Shown here: piece after piece, positions 42,111-53,240 of the stretch
Layout: every line of letters begins with the position of its first letter
Numbering within the stretch: position 1 is the first letter of the stretch
Assembly (NCBI RefSeq): GCF_042186555.1
Contig: NC_133326.1
Coordinates: 494,225,232-494,289,231, forward strand
Direction: 5' to 3'
Length of the DNA: 64,000 nt
Source: Aquarana catesbeiana
Lineage: Eukaryota > Chordata > Amphibia > Anura > Ranidae
The notes under the pieces: generated by a model
Databases searched by the model: none
The model's input: the letters and a program-made list of their open reading frames with translations, nothing else
Told to the model about the DNA's origin: nothing
Program-made: the position numbers and the translations under genes

Positions 42111-43076
42111 TATTACAGAAAGAAAAACAACTGTAAATAAAATAGAAAATGTAAACTAACAGTACATAAATAGCAATCAAATACACACATAACTAAACTA
42201 CCCAAAATATATTCTGCAAATGAAAAACACACCCTCTAAATGAAAAAAGTACAGCCTTTTTTTCAAGAAATGTCACTTAAACAACTCAAAATGGTCAGCA
42301 AATTTGATAATTTCATGGCCAATTGAATTGGTCAAAATCATTATACCCAACCCTTATTCACATTCCTCTGCCCTGTTATAGCTGGGGATGGGAAGAAGCT
42401 TGACTCTACTATTCAGAGCTGGCCATATAAAATAAAAAAATTGGCCAATTCCTGGTGCTGGGTGGAAAATTCTCGGCTGAACAGTGACTGCAGCAAATCA
42501 GATGCAGTAACTGTTCTAGTATTTTAAAAGCCACAGGAGCAGCAGCTGTCAGAATACAGTAGCCAACAGGTAATCTTCCTGCAGTCTGAACAAGTGAAAT
42601 CACACTGTATAAGGCTAGTCTAACAGACTCCAGCCAACAGCCTGGAATATGAAATAGCATCACCATGTGCCCTCCCTGTACTCTTCTTTTTTAGTGCCTG
42701 ACACATTAGTATGTACAGTATTGTACAATGCAGGCTATTGTGATCATTTTATTTTATTAAACCTTATTCATATTTTGATTTTTTGCCCAAATTTCATTTC
42801 TTTAATGAAAAATTTGGTGATAAAGTAAATCCACGTTAGGATTATTTATGCATTTTCTGAAAGCTGGAAATAACTGAAGTAGACACAGCTACTCTAGTGA
42901 TCTCCAATTGCTTCTGGGTCCCGTGCCGAGTGGCTACTCTACTGCATTATGAACACAGGAGGTTGACCGCTGCTTCGTGTGGGACCTGGAAGCAAGTGGA
43001 GATTACAGGAGTAGCAATGTCTACTTCAGTTATCTCCAGCTTCCAGTGGCATCAGCCAGGTATGGTATATACATAG
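42111..43076. other. Intron sequence, nothing firmly recognised
   Basis: AT-rich; a palindromic-looking pair around cttcagttatctccag / ctggaaataactgaag (42860-43045) suggests one more MITE of about 190 bp. Confidence 0.45.
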
Positions 43077-43343
43077 TTACATTGGTCTAAGCTGTAAACT
43101 TGCACACAGTTTTTGAAGGAACTTGACAGGTAGGTTGTTCCAAACATCTTGGAGAACTAACCACAGATCCTTCAGTCTCTTCATGTAATCCCAGACAGAC
43201 GCGATGTTGAGATCAGGGCTTTGTGGGGGCCAAACCATCACTTCCAAGACTTGTTCTTCTTTACACTGAAGATAGTTCCTAATGACATTGGCTGTATGTT
43301 TGGGATCGTTGTCCTGCTGCAGAATAAATTTGGCGCCAACCAC
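43077..43343 (-). pseudogene. Tc1-like transposase C-terminal remnant, inverted copy
   Basis: Reads FILQQDNDPKHTANVIRNYL and VMVWPPQSPDLNIASVWDYM, then LVLQDVWNNLPVKFLQKLCA. The DNDPKH motif is intact, whereas the third acidic residue motif is altered (NIASVW). Sits head-on against the copy at 43400-43660. Confidence 0.78.
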
Positions 43344-43399
43344 ATCTCTCTAATGATATGGCATAATAGATAAATATCTGCCTGTATTTCTCATAGTTG

Positions 43400-43660
43400 A
43401 GACAGAAGAATTCGAGGCAGCCTACACCCACAGAAGATCTTTGATTAAATCTACAGGATGTTTGGAACAACCTTCCGATTTCCTCCAAAAGCTGTGTGAA
43501 AGTGTACCTAGCAGAATTGATGCTGTTTTGAAGGCAAAGGGTGGTCGCACCAAATTTTGATTTGTTTTGTATTTCTCTTCTGTTTATTACCTTTCCATTT
43601 TGCTAATTGATAAAAATAAACAATTAACACGTCTATTTCTAAAAGAATTCGTAATTGACA
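43400..43660 (+). pseudogene. Tc1-like transposase extreme C-terminus, same family
   Basis: Plus strand reads LQDVWNNLP, shifts by one base and continues FLQKLCESVPSRIDAVLKAK to GGRTKF and a stop (43558). The same segment appears on the minus strand at 43077-43150, so two copies of one family end in inverted orientation within 600 bp. Confidence 0.75.
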
Positions 43661-43724
43661 TCATTTTTTCACACCTGTTTAAAACCTATAACAAATAAAT
43701 CACTAACATTTCCTCTTACTATAG

Positions 43725-44024
43725 GTGCAGGCAGAGGTGCGTAAATGTTGGTTCCGCAGAAACTTATCCCATGATCTGAAGCAGAAATCCCGTATGACCA
43801 GCACTGGAGGCAGCTGTCACTATGGAGGAGTTCTGTCCCATACCTCCAACAGCGTGTGCCTAAGCATGGCAGCCAGGGGGAAACCGCTGCCACTACCAGT
43901 TCACTCCACTGCCTACCTGCCTGGGTATTTCTCTGGCAACGTAGCCTCTGACAACAGCCCTCTGCCAGCTGGTAATTGCAGAGAGAACACTGAGCTCACC
44001 TGTGGAGCAGATATTCACCCCTGA
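43725..44024 (+). CDS. pth1r-like: Parathyroid hormone receptor, terminal exon (C-tail)
   Basis: After TACTATAG the exon reads VQAEVRKCWFRRNLSHDLKQ (completing the NGEVQAEV motif and helix 8) and continues 99 residues to TGA at 44022-44024. The tail is shorter than in human PTH1R and is not similar to its WSRWTLALDFKRKARSG stretch, although SHTSNSV echoes the SHTSVTNV region. That pattern would fit PTH3R or a diverged PTH1R paralogue. Ser/Thr-rich tail residues (MTSTGGS, SHTSNSV) are possible arrestin phosphorylation sites. The end does not show the ETVM PDZ ligand known from PTH1R; it ends DIHP. Confidence 0.9.
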   Translation: MQAEVRKCWFRRNLSHDLKQKSRMTSTGGSCHYGGVLSHTSNSVCLSMAARGKPLPLPVHSTAYLPGYFSGNVASDNSPLPAGNCRENTELTCGADIHP

Positions 44025-44380
44025 GGTCGCCTTTTATAGATGTCTGAACAACCTCATTTATTTTATACGGAAATGTCAGGGAACTGAAAGGACTGGGAAC
44101 TTCTATGTAAAAGAACTTAAAGTGGATTTCTACAGTGTCTATAATAAGGATGAGCTCCGGCGTGTTCGCACAGCCCACGTGCAGAGCCCGCCAGGAAGTC
44201 GGCACTGTGCTGCGCTAATCACAGGTAGTGAGACATTTCCCGATCTCTGCAGCTGTGCATCAGGACAATGTCTCACTGCCTGTGATTAGCGCAGCGCAGT
44301 GCCGACTTCCTGGCGGGCTCTGCACATGGGCTGTGTGAACACGCCGGAGCTCATCCTTAGTCTATAATTTTTATTAAAAT
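44025..44380 (+). other. 3' UTR of the receptor with inserted MITE
   Basis: From the stop, sequence continues to a MITE at 44145-44359. ATTAAA at 44373-44378, just past the MITE, is a candidate polyadenylation signal; the true end is not shown by sequence alone. Confidence 0.5.
44145..44359. mobile_element. Palindromic MITE (TAAGGATGAGCTC family), copy 2, perfect 8-bp TSD
   Basis: 215 bp, TAAGGATGAGCTCCGGCGTGT...ACACGCCGGAGCTCATCCTTA, arms nearly perfect. Flanked by GTCTATAA at 44137-44144 and 44360-44367. Second copy of the element at 13613-13800. Confidence 0.93.
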
Positions 44381-46517
44381 GTTTTTTTTTTTTTAACAAA
44401 AAACGCCCAGCCTTCCCACCCAAGACCCCAAAACTAATCTAACCTTTGAACTCCCCTTCCCCCACAACCATCAGCGCATACTTACCTGTCTGTGATGGCC
44501 TCCTGTAGTGTTCACATACTTAATGCAGAAATCCCCCCCAGTACCAGCCACGCCTGCACAGTAACTACCCACAGACTTTAATGGGGTTGTATACCTAGCG
44601 TTTTAAGGAATATGTTCATTCATATCTTTGGAGAGTTACTGCACAGATGTGGCCAGCAAGGATATAAACACAACAGAAGGCTGCCACCAGGGAGTGGTAG
44701 GTTCATGCCAAGATGGGGAGGTTTAGGTTAGATTAGTATTGTGGGGTGGGGGTGCAGCTAGGGATTTTTAGATGAAAAGTGGAGTTGTACTTTAACATTA
44801 TGGTCAGTTGGACAGCCAGTATAAGCTGGGTGATAAAAGGCAATGAAGGATTTCATCATATGCTTCTGCTTTAAGGCCTATCTATGGTCAAGATGTAAAA
44901 TCATATCTTTCCACAATGTATTTCAATTATTTCTAGCCTACTCATATTAATCAGAATGATCTTGAAATCTGTAAACTTACTTTGTAAAGATCCCCACACA
45001 TTTACTTGAGTTCTGTGACTCATATTTTTTCTACGCCCTATGAGTAGGCACTGCTGTGTTACACATTTCACAGATCCTGCCTTCTGACCTACAGAGGTGC
45101 TGAGAGGAGGGGTTTCAGAAGGCGGAGTCACTACGAGAATCACTGCTTGCAGGCAGCAAGGTACCATGGGATATGTAGTCCTTAGAAATGTAAATAAACA
45201 GCTGAGAAGAATCTGCAAAGCATGCAGGGAATCCAGGAAATTATGGAAAGAGATGACCAGCAGACAGCCAGCACTCACAATGTGGAAGGAGTAAGCTTAT
45301 ATTGGATTGTGAAAAAATAACTATTGTTTGTATTGTTATTACAATGCGGACATTATAAAATGAAAGAGTGTGCTGGGACGAGATATTTTGTTTATCTATT
45401 CTGCTGCATAGCCTAGGAACCCCTTTATCTGGGGTGCACACAATGTACAAACAATATCTTTGCCCTAAGCTCAGGCATACCTCATACATCCCACAATGTA
45501 ATGCCCTTCTGTCATTTTTTTGTGTCATCTGCATTGTGTCTTAAGCTGGCCTTACACTTTAAAATCTGACTGTACAATCTCCTTTAGATCTGCCAACAAC
45601 TGTGAAGTGCAATGGCTTGTCTGATTGCAAACAAATTGAATGGATTGTTAAGGCTTAACTTTATATTAGGATGTGGAAATCAGTAGATCACCATTTTATC
45701 AGCACCTGTCTTATATTGTAAACTTACATACTCTGTAGTACATATGAAAAGCTTATTGCTAAATATTTTATACTTGCAAGCCCTGTCTATTGCTGCAATT
45801 TTTTATAAACACAACTGCCCATGGAAAACTTTCTGTGTTGTGATTTATGAAAAAAAAAAAAAAAAAAAAAAGAGTACCGTTTAGAAATATGGAACCATTG
45901 TAATAGGAAATGACGTTCAGCAGTCAGCCTTTCTCTAGCCTAAAATGGCTAGATATCAGCCAGTGAACAGCACAGATATGTTGTTACCTTTGCTGCAGGA
46001 GGAATCCTCTTGCTGATCACAGCTTGTCAAAGAGGACTGTCATTTTTCTAACTTATTGCACAAGCTTGTACCACTCTTTTGAACAGAAAAAAAATGAAGG
46101 AGATGCTGCTCCTAATTAACAAAGGGGTGCAAGCCTCCTTGTTAATTAGGCATGATCAATTCTTTGGTCTGAGGTGTCTTTGACAGGCAGCATAGAACAT
46201 ATGAGAGCTGGAGCTGCATACTCCAATCTGTCCAGCTGTCCCCGCACTCCTTACATACATTCAGTGAAGTGACTCACCTCCGTTGATACACAGAAATGAA
46301 ACCAATCCTCCTACATAGGTTGTACATGTTTATCTACAGCCAGAGGCAGGGAACTCAAGTTACACACTGTACAGCTCAGTGAGGAGCGTTTTGAGATCTG
46401 ATTGGAGGGAAGAGACACCCCCCCCCTCAAAAGAGCTAACAGGAATTATGTAGAGATGAGGATATCAATCACAGGTCGTGTGCTGGAGCTCTACATCCTC
46501 CTTTACCTTTTTATCTC
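44381..46517. other. Downstream sequence, mostly unassigned
   Basis: Includes an A23 tract at 45851-45872, a block aagctggccttacactttaaa at 45543 resembling the GGCCATACATG MITE end, and a mirrored pair caaggaggcttgcacccctttgttaattagg / ctaattaacaaaggggtgcaagcc near 46100-46150. No gene seen. Confidence 0.4.
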
Positions 46518-46911
46518 TTAGGCCCCCTTCACACATGCAGACCATTCAGGTCCGCCTGTCAGTTTTTTAGGCAGACCTGAACGGACACTCCATGCGGGTC
46601 TATGGAGCGACGGATGTCAGCGGTGACATGTCCGCTGAAATCCGATCTGCTCTGATCTGCTGAATCCAGACGGATCGAAGCCCTATTTTCCATCTGTCTG
46701 GCGGATCAGATGAAAATGGACAGGCGATCGTTTTTCATCCGATCCCCCATAGAGGAGAGCAGAGCTTTGACAGGTCCGTTCCTGCAGAGTGAGCAGAGAC
46801 GGACCTGTCATCCGCCGGCTCAGCAGGGATCAACGGATCGATCCCTGCGGGGCAAGTGGAGTCCGTCGAAACGCACATGTGTGTGTGTGAAAGGGGCCTT
46901 ATGCCCCATAC
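46518..46911. mobile_element. MITE (TTAGGCCCCCTTCACAC...GTGTGAAAGGGGCCTTA)
   Basis: 394 bp with matching inverted ends and internal inverted blocks (caggtccgcctg / ggacctgtcatcc; ccgtctgtcc-like). Its right tip is the target of the Harbinger MITE that follows. Confidence 0.75.
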
Positions 46912-47325
46912 ACACAGTCGGATTTTCCGACGGAAAATGTTCGATGGGAGGTTGTTGTCGGAAATTCCAACGTGTGTAGGCTCCATCAAACAATTTCTAT
47001 CGGCATTTCCGTCACACAAAAATTGAGATCTGGATCTCAAATTTTCCGACAACAAAATCCGTTGTCATAAATTCCGATCGTGTGCACACAATTCCGACGC
47101 ACAAAGTTCCACGCATGCTCAGAATCAAGCAGAAGAACCGCACTGGCTATTGAACTTCATTTTTCTCGGCTAGTCGTATGTTTTGTACGTCACCACGTTC
47201 CTAACGTTCGGAATTTACGACAAGATTTGTGTGACCATGTGTATGCAAGACAAGTTTGAGCTAACATTCGCCGGAAAGAATCCATGGATTTTGTTGTCGG
47301 AATGTCTGATCGTGTGTACGCGGCA
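46912..47325. mobile_element. Harbinger-derived MITE, copy 2, with TTA duplication
   Basis: TGCCCCATACACACAGTCGG...TGATCGTGTGTACGCGGCA, flanked by TTA at 46909-46911 and 47326-47328. High similarity to 2976-3365 along the whole length and to the terminus of the coding Harbinger at 1793-1997. Confidence 0.88.
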
Positions 47326-47548
47326 TTAGAGTTCGGAAAACCTGTCAGAAATAACTCATGAAGATAGCAGAGAAACTGGATAGCAGAGAGACATCACACT
47401 CAGTACTTTGGATTGATGAAAGTATACAATATAGAGGGACATGCTTTGTTCACATTTCATGTTTATAACCACTTTAAGCATTTTTCTGCTTGTTTCCCTA
47501 CGCCTGATTAGGCTCAACATGCAGAATCCTATTCTTTCTATTTGTCCC

Positions 47549-47800
47549 AGGGGTTTATTTACTAAAGGCGAATGCATTGTGCATTGTGCATTAGCAGTGC
47601 ACTTGGAAGTGCAGTCACTGTAGATCTGAAGGAGACATGCAAGGAAAATAAAAAACAGCATTTTTGCTTACACGATTGGATGATAGAAATCAGCAGAGCA
47701 TCCCTTCATTTTAGATCTTCATCTCAGATCTACAGCGACTGCACTTCCAAGTGCACTTGTAGTGCATAGTGGATTTGCCTTTAGTAAATCAACCCCCCTG
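47549..47800. mobile_element. MITE (CAGGGGTTTATTTACTAAAGGC ends)
   Basis: Inverted ends caggggtttatttactaaaggc and gcctttagtaaatcaacccccctg, with gtgcacttggaagtgcagtc / gactgcacttccaagtgcac pairing inside. 252 bp, non-coding; the CAG...CTG tips suggest hAT, but no 8-bp duplication is seen. Confidence 0.75.
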
Positions 47801-48242
47801 TTCACACTTGTATGCTCTGGCACCCTACGTTCTACATTTAAAAAAGTGCAACCTTTTTTCTGAGCATATTCGGACGCTTTTGGCCCCATAGACTTTAATG
47901 AAAGTGCCTCTAAATGTACCATATGCTCAATTTTTTTTACACGTTAAAAACTTTTTTTTTCTATAGAAATGCTCTCTTCACCTTGCCCAGTTCAGGAAAC
48001 AAAACGGGTCTGCTGCAAGAAAAATGCCCCAGCATTGTTGGTCAGTGGGAGAGAGAATGCACTGTCACTGGCAGTAAGTGGGAAGAACAATGCTCTGCCA
48101 CGTGCAGTGTTGGATAAACAAGAAAGCTGGTATGTTACAAATCATAGCTGTGGCTGGGGACTTTTTCAGAAACCTATTTATTATTAACCTAGTTTTATCA
48201 GTCCTGCAGGAGAAGAAATTAGAACATCTGAGCGAGAGTAAA

Positions 48243-48560
48243 GCTTGCCATACATGTATAGATTAAAAGTCCAACAGATTCCTCCATCCATGCTAACACC
48301 ACAGATGGATGAATCTCCCACTGCTCGCTACTGTGTTGTGACAGCTAGCTATGTCCCCTTTCACAATACCGGAGAAGTGCCTGCATATAATTGAATGCAG
48401 GCACGTTCGGCCGACAGTTTTCCACCTAGCTCTTTCAACAAACGTCAGCCGAAAAAATGACTTTTGTCAATACTGATCTTGCAGACAGGACCACCCACAG
48501 AGTGATTTTAGCCGATTCAGCATGAATCAGCCAAAATTCAATGCGTGTATGGCCAACTTA
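48243..48560. mobile_element. GGCCATACATG-type MITE
   Basis: Begins agcttgccatacatgtatagatt and ends tcaatgcgtgtatggccaactta, inverted relative to one another. Confidence 0.65.
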
Positions 48561-48996
48561 AAATAAATATAGAAAAAATGCAATGCTGAAGATGCACATA
48601 GGCTTTCCGGTGGGAACTGAACTAAAGGAACCATGCCCAAGCTGCCAGTATGGCTTTCCCATAGGAACAAATGCTGCTATGGTAAACATAGGCAGTATGA
48701 AGTGGCCTTTCTCAGGAGAAAAGCTTTGCGGCTTTGAGCAGGGCTGTATAGTGAAGGTTGCTGGATTTGGGCTGAAAATAACAATTTCACAAAGTGGGCA
48801 GCACTCACGTCAGTGAGAACCCAAGTTTTCCCAAGGTTGGCTGTTAATGGCACCATCACAAAGCTTGTGTAGCAGGTTGTAATAAATTGTCCAACAGTTC
48901 TCTAGACTACAAAAAATGTTCATACAAAGAGGAAACCTATGAAAGTTGATCTTCAAATGATGACATTTTCTTTGGTGCCCTGCTGCATACCGCAGA

Positions 48997-50051
48997 CCTA
49001 AGTGTGTTAGCAATTGAACTACGGAATTTTGGGACTTTGAATGAGGCCATGGACAACGTGGGGGTGGCTAAGATGAGGGTACAAATGTATTTGATCGAGT
49101 GAAGTGCATACAACATAACAAAATAAAACCACATAAAGAAAGATATTGTAATAAATATCATTTCATAAGTAATCACAAACACATATGTATGTGCATATGT
49201 GATATAGGCATCAAGAATACATCAAACTTGGCGCCACCTAGTGGTCTCATTTGATAATATACACATTTCAAAGATTTCATATATGTACATGTGACCATAC
49301 TGCAGCACAATGGAGGGAATAAAAATAGGTATAACAAACAGTAAAACCATGATAAAAGGATGAAAAATGTTTTAAGTTGGCGTTGTACTATAAAAATCGG
49401 GGGAGTTCAGTGTACCCGGCCCGCCAGCACGCACCCCAACATACCTCAGCTCCCGGGACAGATACTCGTTGGTCCTGGCTCTGTACCTGCTACATCTTAG
49501 GGTACTGACTGCATAAATCCCCGACCTACTGGCCCCTGATAAGTGCTGTTTGCACGAAATGCGTCCAGCTTTGGGATACAGACATATGTTTATAGTACAA
49601 CGCCAACTTAGAACATTTTTCATCCTTTTATCATGGTTTTACTGTTTGTTATACCTATTTTTATTCCCTCCATTGTGCTGCTGTATGGTCACATGTACAT
49701 ATATGAAATCTTTGAAATGTGTATATTATCAAATGAGACCACTAGGTGGCGCCAAGTTTGATGTGTTCTTGATGCCTGTAGCACATATGCACATACATAT
49801 GTGTTTGTGATTACTTATGAAATGATATTTATTACAGTGTCTTTCTTTATGTGGTTTTATTTTGTTATGTTGTATGCACTTCACTTGATCAAATAAATTT
49901 GTACCCTCATCTTAGCCACCCCCACGTTGTCCATGGCCTCATTCAAAGTCCCAAAATTTCGTAGTTCAATTTCTGATCAAGGGATGGAGGCACATCAACA
50001 TGTGCCTCATTTAAAGTCCCAAATCCCCCCTCTCTCCTAAGTGTGTTAGCA
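48997..50051. mobile_element. Foldback element 1 (383-bp arms) with 16-bp direct repeats
   Basis: Arms 49012-49394 and 49589-49971 are near-perfect reverse complements (for instance caaacttggcgccacctagtgg / ccactaggtggcgccaagttt); the 194-bp loop holds a gcacgaaatgcgtccagc motif. A 64-nt tail follows the right arm. CCTAAGTGTGTTAGCA stands at both outer ends (48997-49012 and 50036-50051). No reading frame. The 16-bp repeat is too long for hAT, Tc1, Harbinger or TTAA elements. Confidence 0.85.
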
Positions 50052-51179
50052 GATCACTGTCTTCTACTTCACCTTCTTCTCACCCAGTTTAAAGAGAGAC
50101 TGCTGAATCCTTAAAACATTTTTCCTTAAAACTATTTTTGACCTTCTGTTGTATTTAACAAAGACTGACTGGATTCATGCCATACCTGTGGAACTCTCAT
50201 CCTTCTGTTACTCTTCAGCAAACTTCAGACACCTTCAGTATGTCACCTACTATTTTTGCTCAGAAATGACCCCACTGCATCCCACAGTGCCACGCAGGTC
50301 CTTCTCAATGGAACGCTACCCTATGGAATACAGTGGAGTTGTTCCAATATCGTCAACGTATTTAAAGTTGGGGGTAGTAAACCAAGGGTGAACAAGGTTT
50401 GGGCGATCTTACAGAGATAATTTCACAAGTAGAAAGTAGTTCCAGGCAACAAAAGAATGTTAACGAATAGCTGAATAACTACCCAGCCATCACAGCCACT
50501 GCAAGAGTTATGGGTGATCCACTGCAGCCAAGTTCCAGAGAGCTCTTCATATGTGCGGGTTGGATTCTAAAAAACTGTGCTGTACAATTCCCTTTCACTG
50601 TGCTTGTTTGTTGTATTAGCAATCAAATTTGATTGGATGTGTCAGCAAGGAGTCTACAGTAGGTGTGTTTGGAAATACTTCTCCTTCGCTACAAAAAGAA
50701 ATATAAAAAAAAACTATTCCAGATCACAGTAGGTTATCAGTTGACAAGCTGTTTGGGGAGATCAACTGGTAATTTTTGCACTTATCCAACAGGTAACCCT
50801 TAAAATCTCTTTTATTGCTTGAGTAATTAGCTAAATGCTTATCTTAGACTTGCACACAGTCAAATAACAGGCATACCCTGCAAAAGGAAGTCCATCTTTG
50901 GTGAGATACATTGAAAGGATTTGCATGCATAAAGAGATGCTTGGACTGTAGCTTTTCTAATTACAACAATGGGACTGATCAGGTGTGCTAATGAAAAAAA
51001 AATCTTCCACTAAAAAGTTTCAGCAATATAATTATTTTTATGCCAGAAAATCGTACGGATTTGCAATAATGTTTGTCAAAAATAACTGTAAACCTTGCAG
51101 TTTTCTTAACTTCTTGTGCAGGAAATTGTTGGGCATGACTGCAATTTGACTTCATACTCTGTACAGTTACATAGTTGGT
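50052..51179. other. No gene or repeat recognised
   Basis: Contains short open stretches only; no clear repeat ends. Confidence 0.35.
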
Positions 51180-51665
51180 CAGGTTGAATAAAGACATACA
51201 GTTCAACCTATGGGAGAGCGAACGTTCATGTCAAAAATCATAACCCATAACCCTGTATATTGTGCTTGCTAAGATGCCCATCTAAGAGTTTTTTAAAACT
51301 ATCAATACTTTTGGCTGACATGGATTGTGGAAGTGAGTTCCACATCCTTACAGCCCCGAGAGTGAAAAACCCCCTACGCAGTTTAAGGTTGAACTGCTTC
51401 TCCAATTTCATTGAGTGGTCCCGTATCTTCTTACACTCCCTAAATAGTTTCCTACCTACACTGGGATCCTCAATGAGGTATTTGTATATAGCTAGCATAT
51501 CTCCTCTCAATTGTCTCTTCTCCAAAGAGAAAAAGTTTAGTGCTTGTAGTTATTCCTTATAAATGAGGTCCACCAGCCCCCTTATTTACATTGTTGCTCT
51601 TCTCAAGACTCTCTCCAGTTCCTGCACCTCCCTCCTAAGGATTGTTGACCAGAACTGGACTTATA
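51180..51665 (-). pseudogene. CR1/L2-like LINE, ORF2 C-terminal domain
   Basis: Minus strand, 95 codons open: LRGDMLAIYKYLIEDPSVGR, then LEKQFNLKLRRGFFTLGAVR, MWNSLPQSMSAKSIDSFKKL. The MWNSLP...S.DSFKK..D pattern is the region after reverse transcriptase in these LINEs. Upstream a degenerate piece (RVLRRATM-like) continues to 51665. No RT core in this fragment. Confidence 0.8.
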
Positions 51666-52640
51666 AGTAAAAACTGAGCCAAATGCTAAATATTCTAGGA
51701 CACCCCACATACAAAAGGAGTACTGTTGACATGGTTGCAAGTAAGAAAAAGGTGAAGTGGAAAGTTATTTTTAGTAACACTACGATACAAACTGACATGT
51801 GCAGCAATTATATTTGTTACATTTTTCTTTCAGAAAGTTGGATTTTTGGGGATGTTTACTTGACCAATAACCAGGGGCGTAGATAAGGGGGAGGGGTCAG
51901 GGGTGTTCAAACCCCCCCCCCCCCCAGAGCATCCTGGCAAAATGCCCAGGCAGTGTCCCTGCTGTTTAGCCTCAGCATCAGCACAGTAGAAGCAATCAGA
52001 GTTTCAGAGTGCAGAAGCCAGCCCACCTTCTATTGTGCCCCATCCCCTTAGTTTAATAAGGGGTCCCCCTGAAAAGCATGAAATTACTGCAAGGTCTCAG
52101 ATGACAGCAATTGACAGTGCACGGTTGAGGGAACTCCTAGACTCCTCCTCAAGGTATCATATGACACAGCCGAAGGGAGACTGGGAATGCAGAAGTTTTC
52201 CTAATTCTCTGCCGTGCTGAATCTGAGGTCTGGTAAGTGGGGAGGCATCAATTTTCTGTTTTAGGAAGGAGGAAGTAAGGAGGGGGAGTTTCTTTTGGTG
52301 GGGGTTAAGGAAAGGGGGTGTGTTTGCTTTTGGAGAAGGGGGGGAGTGTCTTGTAGAGAAGTTTACAAGGTGTGGTTAATGGCAGGGATTTGCTTCTGGG
52401 AGGGAGTTTGATTGGATGAAGGGAGATTTTCTTCATAATTAGGAATCTTTTCTGGGGAGAGGGTGTTGATTGTGGGAGATATTTTTGCTTAGCTAGTTTA
52501 GAGACAGGGGGGTTTATTTTTGGGGGGATATTTGAGGGAGGGAGATATTTTACAGTGGGATATTTGCTTGGGGAGGGAGGGTTCTTAGGAGGGAGAGGGG
52601 GATTTTTTTCCTTTAAAAGACATGCTTTTTTTAAAATTAT
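51666..52640. other. G-rich low-complexity stretch
   Basis: 52220-52600 is purine-rich (ggaggaagtaaggagggggag, gggagatattttacag...), probably a degenerate tandem repeat of a gggagggtttttgctt-like unit. No gene. Confidence 0.45.
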
Positions 52641-53240
52641 ACTTACCTAGGTGGATGGAGCATCGATCCAATGTTGCATCTGTCCCCAGCTGTTTCTAAG
52701 ACCAACAACAGAGCGATCAAAGACCACTGATCACTCAGTTCTCAGCCTTCAGTGAGCAAAGAGTGGTGACTGTCAGTCCCTGGCTCTACCCCCCCCCCCT
52801 CCCCAAGCTTACTGGAATGCCAGGCTGTGGAGGGGGCAGGAGCGGCTGGCTCAGGATCTCTGCGGCTCACTGAGAGGCTAAACGAGCTACTGGTCCAGGC
52901 ATCTGGGTGAATCCTGACTTTAAAGTTAGGATCTTTCCACAGCCTGGACCTGCTGAACGATGTCAGCTGACAGCGGGCTATAGCTGGCTGTCAGCTAAAA
53001 ATTGGTCACAAAAGTGCAGAACAAACTGCACTCCTCCCCAGGAGAAGTACAACCAAGCAGTATGCCGTCCCTTCAGAGCGTAGGCACCGATGACATCACC
53101 GGCTGCTTTCCATGTGAATATCTCCTAAACACCACAAGTTTAGGAGATATTTACTGTACGTACAGATAAGTGTTATTATAGGTTTACTTGTAGGTACAGT
53201 TTCAAAAGCTGGGTTTACCACATTAAGACTGAATAAAAGC
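52641..53240. repeat. Two adjoining MITE relics
   Basis: 52641-53060 resembles 2117-2470 inverted; 53085-53215 resembles the right half of 3868-4281, including the aatatctcctaaac...gtttaggagatattt hairpin. Confidence 0.6.

Noticed and set aside
43725..44024. Calling the gene PTH1R outright
   Set aside because: TM6-TM7 fits PTH1R and PTH3R alike, and the C-tail and loop 3 differ from PTH1R. I kept a clade-level name.
45097..45294. 65-codon frame with a basic segment
   Set aside because: Contains repeat-like text (ggtaccatgggatatgtagtcctta) and no known domain or splice context.
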